In this document: in pieces, positions 25,843 to 33,102 of the stretch
Layout: the number at the start of each line of letters is the position of its first letter
Position numbering within the stretch: the stretch's first letter is position 1
Source of the DNA: Saprospiraceae bacterium
GTDB lineage: Bacteria; Bacteroidota; Bacteroidia; Chitinophagales; Saprospiraceae
Assembly (NCBI GenBank): GCA_027486765.1
Contig: JAIXOO010000020.1
Coordinates: forward strand, 1 to 45,812
Direction of reading: 5' to 3'
Length of the DNA stretch: 45,812 bases
The notes under the pieces: model-generated
The model's input: only the letters and a program-made list of their open reading frames with translations
What the model was told of the DNA's origin: nothing
Database searches by the model: none
Made by a program: the position numbers and the translations under genes

Positions 25843-26703
25843 ATGACTACCACCATTACCCGCCGCCCAGTTACGCTCCCATCTGGCTTTACTTTTCACA
25901 TGCTGGAAGTAGCAGGAGGCCGCTTTATGATGATGAATAACGATAAAGTTCCCTTGGGCGATGAAACTATAATCCATGAGGTAAATGTGCCAAGTTTTTG
26001 GATGGCGGAATACCCCGCAACCCAGTCCTTGTGGTTAGACCTTATTGGCGGGGAAAATCCGTCCTATTTGGAGAGTGACTGTCGCCCGGTGGAACAGGTG
26101 AGTTGGTACGACGCAGCAGCTTTTTGTAATGCCTTGAATGTATTGTTTGGATACCCAGCGAAGTATTTTGTTGATGAAAAATGCAGCCAGGCCTTGGATA
26201 TCAAGCGTGCGCGCTCAGTTAAACATCTCGAAAGCATTTCCATATACGTTGCCACTATTCACTTTGGTTTTCGCCTGCCAAGCGAGGCGGAATGGGAATA
26301 CGCAGCACGAGGTGGAAAACGATCTGACGGACTACGTTATGCAGGCAGTAATGTATTGGATGAAGTAGGCTGGTATGCCGAAAATAGCCACGATCAAACC
26401 CAGCCCGTAGGGCTAAAAATGCCCAATGAATTGGGACTTTATGACCTGAGTGGAAATGTATTTGAATGGTGTGAGGATTATGCTTATACATTAATTGACA
26501 TCATTAAAAATGATGATGGTTCAACCCAAATCGAAGATGGAGATCCCTTTTGGCGTGTTCTTCGTGGTGGAAGTTATCTCAGTCCTGCGAATGTTCTTCT
26601 TTCCACTTACCATTATGGGTTCCCTATTTACACCCGGACACGTAATATGGGTTTTCGGGTGGTGCTGTTTACCCCTCACGGCAATTGGCCTGGTATCCAA
26701 TAA
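25843..26703 (+). CDS. FGE/SUMF1-fold (C-type-lectin-like) protein 1, no active variable region
   Basis: 286 residues from the ATG at 25843 (MTTTITRRPVTLPSGF, same start as paralogue 2). FGE-sulfatase fold motifs are clear: WMAEYPATQSLWLDLIGGENPS, EQVSWYDAAAFCNAL, RLPSEAEWEYAARGG (~144-158) and YDLSGNVFEWCED. The two catalytic cysteines of true formylglycine-generating enzymes are missing, so it is likely a binding protein. Its C-terminus (VLRGGSYLSPANVLLSTYHY ... RNMGFRVVLF) lacks the QxCRS scaffold shared by paralogues 2 and 3 and uses different codons. It therefore looks like a decayed or never-diversified member. No signal peptide. Confidence 0.85.
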   Translation: MTTTITRRPVTLPSGFTFHMLEVAGGRFMMMNNDKVPLGDETIIHEVNVPSFWMAEYPATQSLWLDLIGGENPSYLESDCRPVEQVSWYDAAAFCNALNVLFGYPAKYFVDEKCSQALDIKRARSVKHLESISIYVATIHFGFRLPSEAEWEYAARGGKRSDGLRYAGSNVLDEVGWYAENSHDQTQPVGLKMPNELGLYDLSGNVFEWCEDYAYTLIDIIKNDDGSTQIEDGDPFWRVLRGGSYLSPANVLLSTYHYGFPIYTRTRNMGFRVVLFTPHGNWPGIQ

Positions 26704-26708
26704 AGCCC

Positions 26709-26794
26709 GTGAGCAAAAAAAAGAAAAGAAAAGAAAGAAAAAGAGGAGGGGACAATGTGAGCCGCCCGCCGCCAGTCGTGCGAGGCACAAAATA
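26709..26794 (+). CDS. Small basic ORF 1 after FGE gene 1 (MSK...PPPVVRGT type)
   Basis: A GTG start 5 bp after the FGE stop gives about 28 residues: a Lys/Arg-rich run, then DNVSRPPPVVRGTK and a TAG. The same reading frame follows FGE genes 2 and 3, with the A/G-rich segment differing in length only by multiples of three (47, 23 and 44 nt from GAGC to CAATG). This suggests translation of a small basic, Pro-containing peptide. It may instead be a non-coding 3' repeat. No known family recognised. Confidence 0.4.
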
Positions 26795-27016
26795 GAGTGT
26801 GGGTGTGATCGTGTGGGTGTGTTGGAGTAACCCTGTGTGCTTGCTCTATGTTGAGCAACTTCAATATAAGCGGAAAACCTTACCTAGTGCCTCAACCGGT
26901 GAATAATATCTAGCGTTCGCTGAACATTGTAACAGGGAAAGCAAAGCGCTCAGGCCTACCAAAGCCAAATTTTTATTATTTTGCCTCCACACTTTAAAAC
27001 TTCCAACACCAGCAAC
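26795..27016. other. Gap between FGE genes 1 and 2
   Basis: 222 bp. The first ~40 bp (GAGTGTGGGTGTGATCG-like) is repeated after FGE gene 2 at 27959-27997. The last ~50 bp (26966-27016) is the conserved leader with TTATTTTGCC (-7-like box at 26974-26983), as before FGE gene 1. Nothing else recognised. Confidence 0.5.
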
Positions 27017-27883
27017 ATGACCAGCACTATCACTCGCCGCCCGGTAACGCTCCCTTCTGGCTTTACCTTTCATATGGTGGAGGTAGTAGGCGGCAGTTTT
27101 ATGATGGGGAATGATGACGAAGATGCTTATGACTTTGAAGAAATCATCCACGAAGTAAAGGTGCCTGACTTTTGGATGGCCGAATACCCTACTACCCAAG
27201 ACTTGTGGCTCGAAGTTATGGGTGGAGATAACCCTTCCCATTTCCAGGGCGCCCGTCGCCCGGTGGAACAGGTGAGCTGGTATGATACTGCAGCCTGTTG
27301 TAATACCTTGAATACATTATGTGGGTATAAGGCTAGATATTTTGTTGATGAAAAATGCAGCCATGCTTTGGATATCGAGCATGCTCATTTAGTTGATTAT
27401 CCCGAAAGTATTTCTATTCACGTCCCTACTAATCACTATGGATTTCGCTTGCCTAGCGAGGCTGAATGGGAATACGCCGCTTCGACTTCGCTAGGCGACC
27501 AGGCTTTGATTCCACTCAGCAAGTTGCTTTATGCTGGTGGCAATATCCTGGATGAACTAGGCTGGTACAAAGAAAACAGCCACGGCCAAACCCAGCCCGT
27601 TGGCTTAAAACTGCCCAATGAACGAGGACTCTACGATATGAGTGGCAATGTGTGGGAATGGTGCGAAGACCAATGGCACGATAGTTACGAAGGCGCTCCG
27701 GCGGATGGCTCGCCCTGGATAGATCAAGATGCGGGTGCTCTTCGGGTTATTCGCGGCGGTTGTTGGTACCGCATTGCACAGACCTGCCGCTCCTTGTCTC
27801 GTCTCTACTATCTACCAGCGAACCGCAACTACCACTACGGTTTTCGGTTGTTATTGTTTCCCCCTCCAGGCAGCTGGCCTTGA
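27017..27883 (+). CDS. FGE-fold (C-type-lectin-like) protein 2, candidate DGR variable protein
   Basis: 288 residues from the ATG at 27017. Fold motifs: WMAEYPTTQDLWLEVMGGDN, EQVSWYDTAACCNTL, RLPSEAEWEYAA (~145), NILDELGWYKENSHGQTQPV, YDMSGNVWEWCEDQW. The C-terminal block of codons 240-277 (27734-27847) runs LRVIRGGCWYRIAQTCRSLS through YHYGFRLLLF. Compared with gene 3, 17 codons in this block change the amino acid and only 3 change silently, while scaffold codons (CGC GGC GGT, TGG TAC, CAG, TGC CGC TCC, GGT TTT CGG) are identical. Outside the block the two genes differ freely at silent sites. This is the expected signature of DGR mutagenesis. Only one of the two formylglycine-enzyme cysteines aligns, so catalysis is unlikely. 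Confidence 0.88.
   Translation: MTSTITRRPVTLPSGFTFHMVEVVGGSFMMGNDDEDAYDFEEIIHEVKVPDFWMAEYPTTQDLWLEVMGGDNPSHFQGARRPVEQVSWYDTAACCNTLNTLCGYKARYFVDEKCSHALDIEHAHLVDYPESISIHVPTNHYGFRLPSEAEWEYAASTSLGDQALIPLSKLLYAGGNILDELGWYKENSHGQTQPVGLKLPNERGLYDMSGNVWEWCEDQWHDSYEGAPADGSPWIDQDAGALRVIRGGCWYRIAQTCRSLSRLYYLPANRNYHYGFRLLLFPPPGSWP
27734..27847 (+). repeat. Candidate DGR variable region (VR) of FGE-fold protein 2
   Basis: A 114-bp block aligned without gaps to 32197-32310, with 81 of 114 bases identical. The differences are concentrated in codon positions 1-2 of surface-loop codons; many variable codons end in C or T (ACC/TAC, AAC/TCC, AAC/GGC, TAC/AGC), as expected from AAC/AAT codons in an adenine-rich template. 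The 3' edge GGTTTTCGG continues with near-identical TTGTTTCC and would include the initiation of mutagenic homing site. No template repeat lies in the window. Confidence 0.7.
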
Positions 27884-27897
27884 ATTCAAATAAGCCC

Positions 27898-28062
27898 ATG
27901 AGCAAAAGAAAAAGAGACAATGGAAGCAGCCCGCCGCCAGTTGTGCGAAGTACAAAATTGAGTGTGGGTGATAGTATGGGTGTGTTGTGGAAACCCCAGG
28001 TAGATACCCTATACTATTTTCCCCCCAAGAACCATTGTTCATCGGTATCCATAAATATTTAA
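27898..28062 (+). CDS. Small basic ORF 2 after FGE gene 2
   Basis: ATG 14 bp after the FGE stop. It encodes MSKRKRDNGSSPPPVVRSTK, then a 34-residue extension that copies 1 and 3 do not share, 54 residues in all. The shared N-terminal part matches copies 1 and 3 with in-frame length changes. The extension (LSVGDSMGVLWKP...) may be accidental. The following gene starts 53 bp later. Confidence 0.4.
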   Translation: MSKRKRDNGSSPPPVVRSTKLSVGDSMGVLWKPQVDTLYYFPPKNHCSSVSINI

Positions 28063-28115
28063 CTTAGCAAATGCCAATAAGTAGCCAATTTTTTTAAACC
28101 TCAAGCCCAGCGCGA

Positions 28116-31034
28116 ATGCAAGAACTGACCGTAAACCTGCTGAACCAATTAGAACTAAAACCCCTCGACAACCCTGAAGCCGTACGCAGACAAGGCAATG
28201 CCTATGCACTCAATGGTGAGGGTAAACTTTGGGCGGTAAGTATGACGGGAAAGGACATTCCAGAACTCAACCTTGGAGAGGAATGTAAAGACCTTGAATA
28301 CCTCTACCTAGCTTATAATCAGTACCTAAGAGAGATTCAATTTGAGGTGGAGACACCTAAGCTGAAAAGCCTGTACCTGAACAATTGTGCCCTATTAATG
28401 CTGCATCTCCCCAGTAACCTTGAAGCGCTTAAACAGCTTTACGTTCAAAAAAATCAGTTGTTTGAAATAAATTTTAGGGGCGATTGCCCGGAGTTGGAGT
28501 TGTTGGACGTAAGCGAAAATAAACTTCAATTGTTTGAGTTGCCAGCAAGTTTTCCCAAATTGACTTATTTGTTTTTGCATAAAAACCAAATTGAAGACTT
28601 AAAAACCACCCAAGTTTTACCCAGCTTGAACATATTGGATTTGCGCTGGAATAAACTAGAGCAACTATCCTTACCATGGCTAGAATCCAGCACAGTAGAA
28701 AACTTATTCCTACACGAAAACCCATTGTCTAGCATCCCTCGTGAATTTATTGCCGAGGGGGAAGACGGCAATTCCCTTGACGGAGTACGCGGTTTTTTGT
28801 TGCAATTGCAAGAAGGCGACAACATCATCAACGACCGGGCTAAATTGATCATTGTGGGCAATGGCCGGGTGGGAAAAACCTCACTTTGGAAGCGACTCAA
28901 AGGAGAAGCATTTGACGATAAAGAAGAATACACCCACGGTATCCAAATTGGACAATTAGAGAAAAAAGATTTCCCTGATCTGGAGGCGGACAGTTTACAG
29001 CTCAAAGTCTGGGATTTTGGTGGACAGGATATTTTTTATGCCACCCACCAGTTTTTCCTCAGCGAAGAAGCCATCTATATTCTGGCCTGGACGAACTACG
29101 AAAACGTGCGGGCTTACCTCGAACAAAGTGACTTGCCGGACAATGAAAAATGGCGAGACAATGGCTATTGGTTGGATAACATTCGTTTGCATGGCAAAAC
29201 TAGCCCAATTGTGATGGTACAGACCCATAGCGATTTCAGAGACAATAAATTAATTCCAGACCAAGCTTTTCTCGAATCCCCTTATCAAGTAACTTGTTAC
29301 GAATTTAGTGCCAAAAAACAAAGGGGTTTTGGCCTTGAGGAATTAAAGGAGTGCATCTCCGAAAAACTAAAAACAGACATTCCATTTTTTGGTCAGCCCT
29401 TTCCCAAATCTTTTGAAACAGTCATTCGCCAAATGGAGAATGCTACGGAAATGATGATCCCCTTAAGTTCGTTTAACCAAATTTGTACTGAAGCAGGAGT
29501 ATTGGATGGGATTGAAAAAGAAGTATTGAAATCCTTACACAAATCCGGGGTAGTAGTCTATTTTGATCAGGAAGGATTGAATGATGTTGTTTTTACAAAT
29601 CCCAATTGGCTGACCGATCAAGTATACAAACTAATCAACAATCAACTCAAAGCCATAGGTGGGCGCATTGATGAAGAATACCTTTTGGAGGTTTTTCCCG
29701 AACCAGCGTACGGCGTTGAAGACCGCAACCGCTTTTTGGCATTACTGATCAAGTTCAAGCTGATCTTTAAAGCCACGGATGAAGAAAATGTGTACATCGC
29801 CCCGCAGTACCTGACTCCCAAGCTGAACTGGGAAGCCCAAAAAATGCTAGATATATTTAAAAAAGACTTGCAACTGGCTTTTGTTTTCCGCTATCAACGC
29901 TTCATGCCAGAGAATGTGATGATCAATTTCCTTAGTGCGTATGGGCCTTATTCTAATCAGGTCTATTGGCGAGACGGGATTTGTTTTGTTCGCCATCAAC
30001 AAAAATGTATTGTAGAACTAGATCCCGAGAACAAAGCCTTGAAAGTATATACTGCTAATCATTCAGCAGTGCACGATTTGCAGCGCGAGATTTGTGAGGC
30101 ATTTTTGGAATTGGGTCGAAGTACAGATGTAGCCATTTCTCTAGATGGGCAGGCATTTATACCCTGGGCTAAATTAAACGAACAATACAAGCTGTTTGTA
30201 CAAGAGCGGAACAAACCGAACAGTTTATTGGCAACTGATGGAGAAACGATTTTGCACTTCAAAGATTTCATTCATTTCTTTGGTCGTGAAGAAATATTAC
30301 TGGAGCATGAAAAAACTATCATCAAACTTAAAAATATCAAACCACAGATGACGCCTGATCAAATACTGGAATTAAAGGGGTTGCGAGAGACGCTTGATCT
30401 TTTAATTGAAAAGAAAAGTGCTTTGGAAAAAGCGAGAGTAACGGCGATAGACCCCAGTGCTCAATTTGGGCTAGACCAACAAATCAAAGCGCTGAATGAA
30501 GAAATTCAAATGAAACGGAATGCCATTCAGCAGATTGAACGTGGACAAAAGCCCGATGTGGAATCTATCGACCAAAATTCCATCGCCACCATACTCTTAC
30601 AATCGGATAAGATTTTAGCTGGAGTGAATCGGATAGAGCCTAGAATAGAATCCATCCTCACCCAACTCAGCGCTCAAGACCAACAACTATTGGCCATTCT
30701 CCAAATTTCCGAAGCAACCCGTAGTGAAGTAGCACAATGCTTTTTGGAACTGGATCAAAAGCCCACTGATCCTTACGAAATGGAGATCATGATTGGTCGC
30801 ATCAATTCCCTGATTGCCGAACAAATCGCCGATTTACCCGAGGCCATCACCCAGCGCTGGAAAGCCCTCAATGCCAAATCGCCAGAATACACGGATACGA
30901 AGGGGAAATTGAAGCTCAAAATCCCGATCATTCCAGCTATCCTGGAGTATGAAATGGAAGCAAGTTCGGATCTTAGAAGTATCGCCAAACAAATCTGGGC
31001 AGACCTCAAGGCTGGAAAAATATTTTTGAAATAG
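28116..31034 (+). CDS. LRR-Roc-COR (Roco) GTPase with C-terminal coiled coil
   Basis: 972 residues. Leucine-rich repeats are at ~40-215 (LEYLYLAYNQ, LKSLYLNNC, LKQLYVQKNQL, LNILDLRWNKL). The Roc GTPase domain (~240-415) has P-loop GNGRVGKTSL (~247-256), G3 DFGGQ (~299), G4 QTHSD and G5 SAK. A COR dimerisation domain spans ~425-700 (NPNWLTDQVYKLINNQL, YGPYSNQVYWRDGICF). A coiled coil at ~732-810 (LRETLDLLIEKKSALEKAR ... LDQQIKALNEEIQMKRNA) resembles the N-terminal coiled coil of the next gene's product. The C-terminal ~140 residues are helical and end KIPIIPAILEYEMEASSDL. Roco proteins are ligand-gated dimeric switches. Here it sits between diversifiable lectin-fold proteins and an effector-associated-domain protein. 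Confidence 0.93.
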   Translation: MQELTVNLLNQLELKPLDNPEAVRRQGNAYALNGEGKLWAVSMTGKDIPELNLGEECKDLEYLYLAYNQYLREIQFEVETPKLKSLYLNNCALLMLHLPSNLEALKQLYVQKNQLFEINFRGDCPELELLDVSENKLQLFELPASFPKLTYLFLHKNQIEDLKTTQVLPSLNILDLRWNKLEQLSLPWLESSTVENLFLHENPLSSIPREFIAEGEDGNSLDGVRGFLLQLQEGDNIINDRAKLIIVGNGRVGKTSLWKRLKGEAFDDKEEYTHGIQIGQLEKKDFPDLEADSLQLKVWDFGGQDIFYATHQFFLSEEAIYILAWTNYENVRAYLEQSDLPDNEKWRDNGYWLDNIRLHGKTSPIVMVQTHSDFRDNKLIPDQAFLESPYQVTCYEFSAKKQRGFGLEELKECISEKLKTDIPFFGQPFPKSFETVIRQMENATEMMIPLSSFNQICTEAGVLDGIEKEVLKSLHKSGVVVYFDQEGLNDVVFTNPNWLTDQVYKLINNQLKAIGGRIDEEYLLEVFPEPAYGVEDRNRFLALLIKFKLIFKATDEENVYIAPQYLTPKLNWEAQKMLDIFKKDLQLAFVFRYQRFMPENVMINFLSAYGPYSNQVYWRDGICFVRHQQKCIVELDPENKALKVYTANHSAVHDLQREICEAFLELGRSTDVAISLDGQAFIPWAKLNEQYKLFVQERNKPNSLLATDGETILHFKDFIHFFGREEILLEHEKTIIKLKNIKPQMTPDQILELKGLRETLDLLIEKKSALEKARVTAIDPSAQFGLDQQIKALNEEIQMKRNAIQQIERGQKPDVESIDQNSIATILLQSDKILAGVNRIEPRIESILTQLSAQDQQLLAILQISEATRSEVAQCFLELDQKPTDPYEMEIMIGRINSLIAEQIADLPEAITQRWKALNAKSPEYTDTKGKLKLKIPIIPAILEYEMEASSDLRSIAKQIWADLKAGKIFLK

Positions 31035-31050
31035 ATCAACAAGCCAAAAG

Positions 31051-31518
31051 ATGTACGGAAAAGAACAGGAAATTAGAACAATCAAGGCGCAACTGGATTT
31101 ACTGCTGGAAAAGAAAAGCCAGTTGAGTTTATCTGCCATTACCGCTTATGATGAAGAAAAGAAATTTGCCCTCAAGAAACAGATAAAAAGCCTGGAGGAG
31201 GATATTGCTACTTTGCGCCAACAGTTGCGGGAACTAGAGGAGTCTTCGTCTCAGTTGATCGCTACGTCCCAAGGCAATGAGGGGATAGATGCCATCCGTG
31301 CCCTCATAGCTACCGGGGAACTGAAAGCTGCGCTAGCCGCTTTGTTTGCGGCACTGAAAGGAGAAGACCGCAATACGATGCTACTATTGCAGTCCAGGAT
31401 CAATGCCCTGGAAAAAGAGATCAGCAATGACACCATTTCCAATAGTGACGCCAAACTCGAACGCGCCAAAATCACGAAAGCTGCATTGGATTTGTGCGAT
31501 CGCCTTAAAGAAGACTAG
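31051..31518 (+). CDS. Coiled-coil protein with EAD11-like (effector-associated) domain
   Basis: 155 residues, 16 bp after the Roco gene. Residues 1-70 form a coiled coil (IKAQLDLLLEKKSQLSLSAI, ALKKQIKSLEEDIATLRQQL) with clear similarity to the coiled coil of the Roco protein. Residues ~80-155 (IRALIATGELKAALAALFAA, then NTMLLLQSRINALEKEI and ITKAALDLCDRL) match the pattern of effector-associated domain 11, a small helical adaptor in bacterial conflict and signalling systems. It likely bridges the Roco switch to an effector or partner with a like domain. The EAD11 call is from memory of the motif. A DGR accessory (Avd) role was considered and not favoured. Confidence 0.65.
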   Translation: MYGKEQEIRTIKAQLDLLLEKKSQLSLSAITAYDEEKKFALKKQIKSLEEDIATLRQQLRELEESSSQLIATSQGNEGIDAIRALIATGELKAALAALFAALKGEDRNTMLLLQSRINALEKEISNDTISNSDAKLERAKITKAALDLCDRLKED

Positions 31519-31530
31519 AACCTTTAAGTT

Positions 31531-32334
31531 ATGCCAGCAGCCAGTCCTTACACGCAAAAATTGCCCAATGGTACATCCTTCGACCTCATCCCGGTCAAAG
31601 CAGGCCGCTTTTTTTGGGGCAATTCCGACCACGAAATCCACGTCCCCGATTTTTATATGGCCAAATACCCCGTCACCCAATCCCTCTGGCTGACAGTCAT
31701 GGGTGGCGAAAACCCTTCCTTTTTCAAAGGTACGAATCGGCCAATTGAACGGGTAAGTTGGTACGATGCCGCCGCTTTTTGCAATGCCTTAAATCGCTTG
31801 TGCAATTTCCCACCCCGCTATTTTTGCGATGCGAAATTTCAAAAGGTACTGGATTTTAGCATGACTGAGTCACTGGAATATGGCGACTCCCTTCCAATAT
31901 TTATCCATCCTGAAAACCCCGGCTATCGACTCCCTTCCGAGTCCGCCTGGGAATACGCCGTCATTGGTACCCAACAGCGTCCCCTGTACGACTATGCAGG
32001 AGGCAATACCCTGGACGAACTGGGCTGGTATGATGAAAACAGCCATGGACAAACTCAACCCACAGGATTAAAATTACCCAACGAACTGGGGCTGCACGAC
32101 CTGAGTGGCAATGTTTGGGAATGGTGTGAAGACCAGTATCAGACTGAAAGAAGCAAAATTCCATCGGATGGATCGGCTTGGCTACAGGGTGAACCGGGTG
32201 CTCTTCGGATGCTGCGCGGCGGTGGCTGGTACTATGATGCGCAGTACTGCCGCTCCTCGGCTCGGTTCGACGCTCGACCAGCTTCCCGCGGCAGCGATAT
32301 CGGTTTTCGGGTTTTGTTGTTTCCTACTCCATAG
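31531..32334 (+). CDS. FGE-fold (C-type-lectin-like) protein 3, candidate DGR variable protein
   Basis: 267 residues starting MPAASPYTQKLPNGTSFDLI, 12 bp after the EAD11-like gene, so part of the Roco operon. Fold motifs: YMAKYPVTQSLWLTVMGGEN, ERVSWYDAAAFCNAL, YRLPSESAWEYAV, NTLDELGWYDENSHGQTQPT, HDLSGNVWEWCEDQY. The C-terminal block, codons 223-260, reads LRMLRGGGWYYDAQYCRSSA to RGSDIGFRVLLF. It aligns with protein 2 as described there: identical scaffold codons, variable loop codons. The rest of the protein has diverged more from proteins 1 and 2 than they have from each other. No signal peptide; presumably a cytoplasmic binding protein. Confidence 0.88.
   Translation: MPAASPYTQKLPNGTSFDLIPVKAGRFFWGNSDHEIHVPDFYMAKYPVTQSLWLTVMGGENPSFFKGTNRPIERVSWYDAAAFCNALNRLCNFPPRYFCDAKFQKVLDFSMTESLEYGDSLPIFIHPENPGYRLPSESAWEYAVIGTQQRPLYDYAGGNTLDELGWYDENSHGQTQPTGLKLPNELGLHDLSGNVWEWCEDQYQTERSKIPSDGSAWLQGEPGALRMLRGGGWYYDAQYCRSSARFDARPASRGSDIGFRVLLFPTP
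32197..32310 (+). repeat. Candidate DGR variable region (VR) of FGE-fold protein 3
   Basis: The 114-bp counterpart of 27734-27847. Variable codons include GGC, TAT, GAT, TAC, TCG, GCT, TTC, GAC, GCT, CGA, TCC, GGC, AGC, GAT and ATC. The fixed frame is CGC GGC GGT, TGG TAC, CAG, TGC CGC TCC, CCA, CGC and GGT TTT CGG. Confidence 0.7.
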
Positions 32335-32377
32335 CCCATGAATTCATTCGTGGGTGGCCTGTAATCCAATAAAGCCC

Positions 32378-32644
32378 ATGAGCAAAATAAAAAAAGGAAA
32401 AAAGAAAAATAGAAGGGACAATGGGAGCGCCCCACCGCCAGTCGTGCGAGGCACGAGCCGACCGGCAGCGGGGCGCGATTGCTTGCAATTCCCACCTATT
32501 TATTATAACTTGCCTACAAAATCGGAAGATTATGTCCACTCAAATCCAGCGGCACTTGTTTACCATCGCAGACTACCACAAAATGGGAGCGGAGGGTATT
32601 TTGCCAGAACGTGGAATAGAATTGATCAACGGAGAAATCATTAA
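32378..32644 (+). CDS. Small basic ORF 3 after FGE gene 3 (3' part doubtful)
   Basis: ATG 43 bp after the FGE stop encodes MSKIKKGKKKNRRDNGS, then APPPVVRGTSRP, homologous to small ORFs 1 and 2. The frame then stays open to 32644 by overlapping the Uma2 gene, so only the first ~30 codons are supported by conservation. The nucleotide repeat runs from about 32361 to 32455. Confidence 0.35.
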   Translation: MSKIKKGKKKNRRDNGSAPPPVVRGTSRPAAGRDCLQFPPIYYNLPTKSEDYVHSNPAALVYHRRLPQNGSGGYFARTWNRIDQRRNH

Positions 32645-33083
32645 AATGAGCCCCATTGGAAGTAAACACAACGCGACCGTCAACAAACTCAACAGACTAT
32701 TGGCAAAAATACTGGATGAACAAATCCTTATCCAACCCCAAGGCCCCTTTGTTGCCAATGACCTATCCGAGCCCGAGCCAGACATCGCCCTGTTGAAATT
32801 CCGCGACGATTTTTATGAAAATGAACTGCCCCAGGGCACCGATATCCACCTGATCATCGAGGTGGCCGATACCACCTTTAGTTACGATACCAAAGTAAAA
32901 TTGCCTTTGTATGCCGAAAGTGGCATTCCCGAGTATTGGGTGATTGACTTGAATAAAAAACAGGTGCATGTGTATTGGGATGCGCTGGAGAATAGCTATC
33001 AACAAAGCCGGGTGTACCGCAGTGGAGAGCTGATTAAAGCGCAGGGGATTGAGCTGGAAATTGAAGTAGGGCAAATTGTATAA
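32532..33083 (+). CDS. Uma2 family PD-(D/E)xK nuclease-fold protein
   Basis: 183 residues from the ATG at 32532 (MSTQIQRHLFTIADYHKMGA). The Uma2/DUF820 core is visible: GIELINGEIIKMSPIGSKHN, SEPEPDIALLKF (first acidic residue), and DIHLIIEVADTTFSYDTKVK (E and K of the D-ExK site), then YAESGIPEYWVIDL. Uma2 proteins are widespread in Bacteroidota and cyanobacteria, and their biological role is unsettled. Its stop lies 20 bp before the second MITE-like copy, so it is the last gene of the bracketed island. A region TTATTATAACTTGCC (~32499-32513) resembles the FGE leaders and may be its promoter. Confidence 0.9.
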   Translation: MSTQIQRHLFTIADYHKMGAEGILPERGIELINGEIIKMSPIGSKHNATVNKLNRLLAKILDEQILIQPQGPFVANDLSEPEPDIALLKFRDDFYENELPQGTDIHLIIEVADTTFSYDTKVKLPLYAESGIPEYWVIDLNKKQVHVYWDALENSYQQSRVYRSGELIKAQGIELEIEVGQIV

Positions 33084-33102
33084 AGCAGTTGTTATGCTAG
33101 CG

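Noticed and set aside
25843-26703. FGE-fold proteins as true formylglycine-generating enzymes
   Set aside because: The catalytic cysteine pair is not present, and no sulfatase gene is nearby.
26521-26790. Conserved antisense peptides opposite the three post-FGE repeats (SHCP...CSWALLD type)
   Set aside because: They arise because the sense indels are multiples of three; starts are inconsistent and they run into the FGE genes, so the sense small ORF is the simpler reading.
31051-31518. Coiled-coil protein as DGR accessory protein Avd
   Set aside because: Its motifs fit an EAD11-like domain after a coiled coil shared with the Roco protein, not the Avd four-helix bundle, and no reverse transcriptase or template repeat is adjacent.
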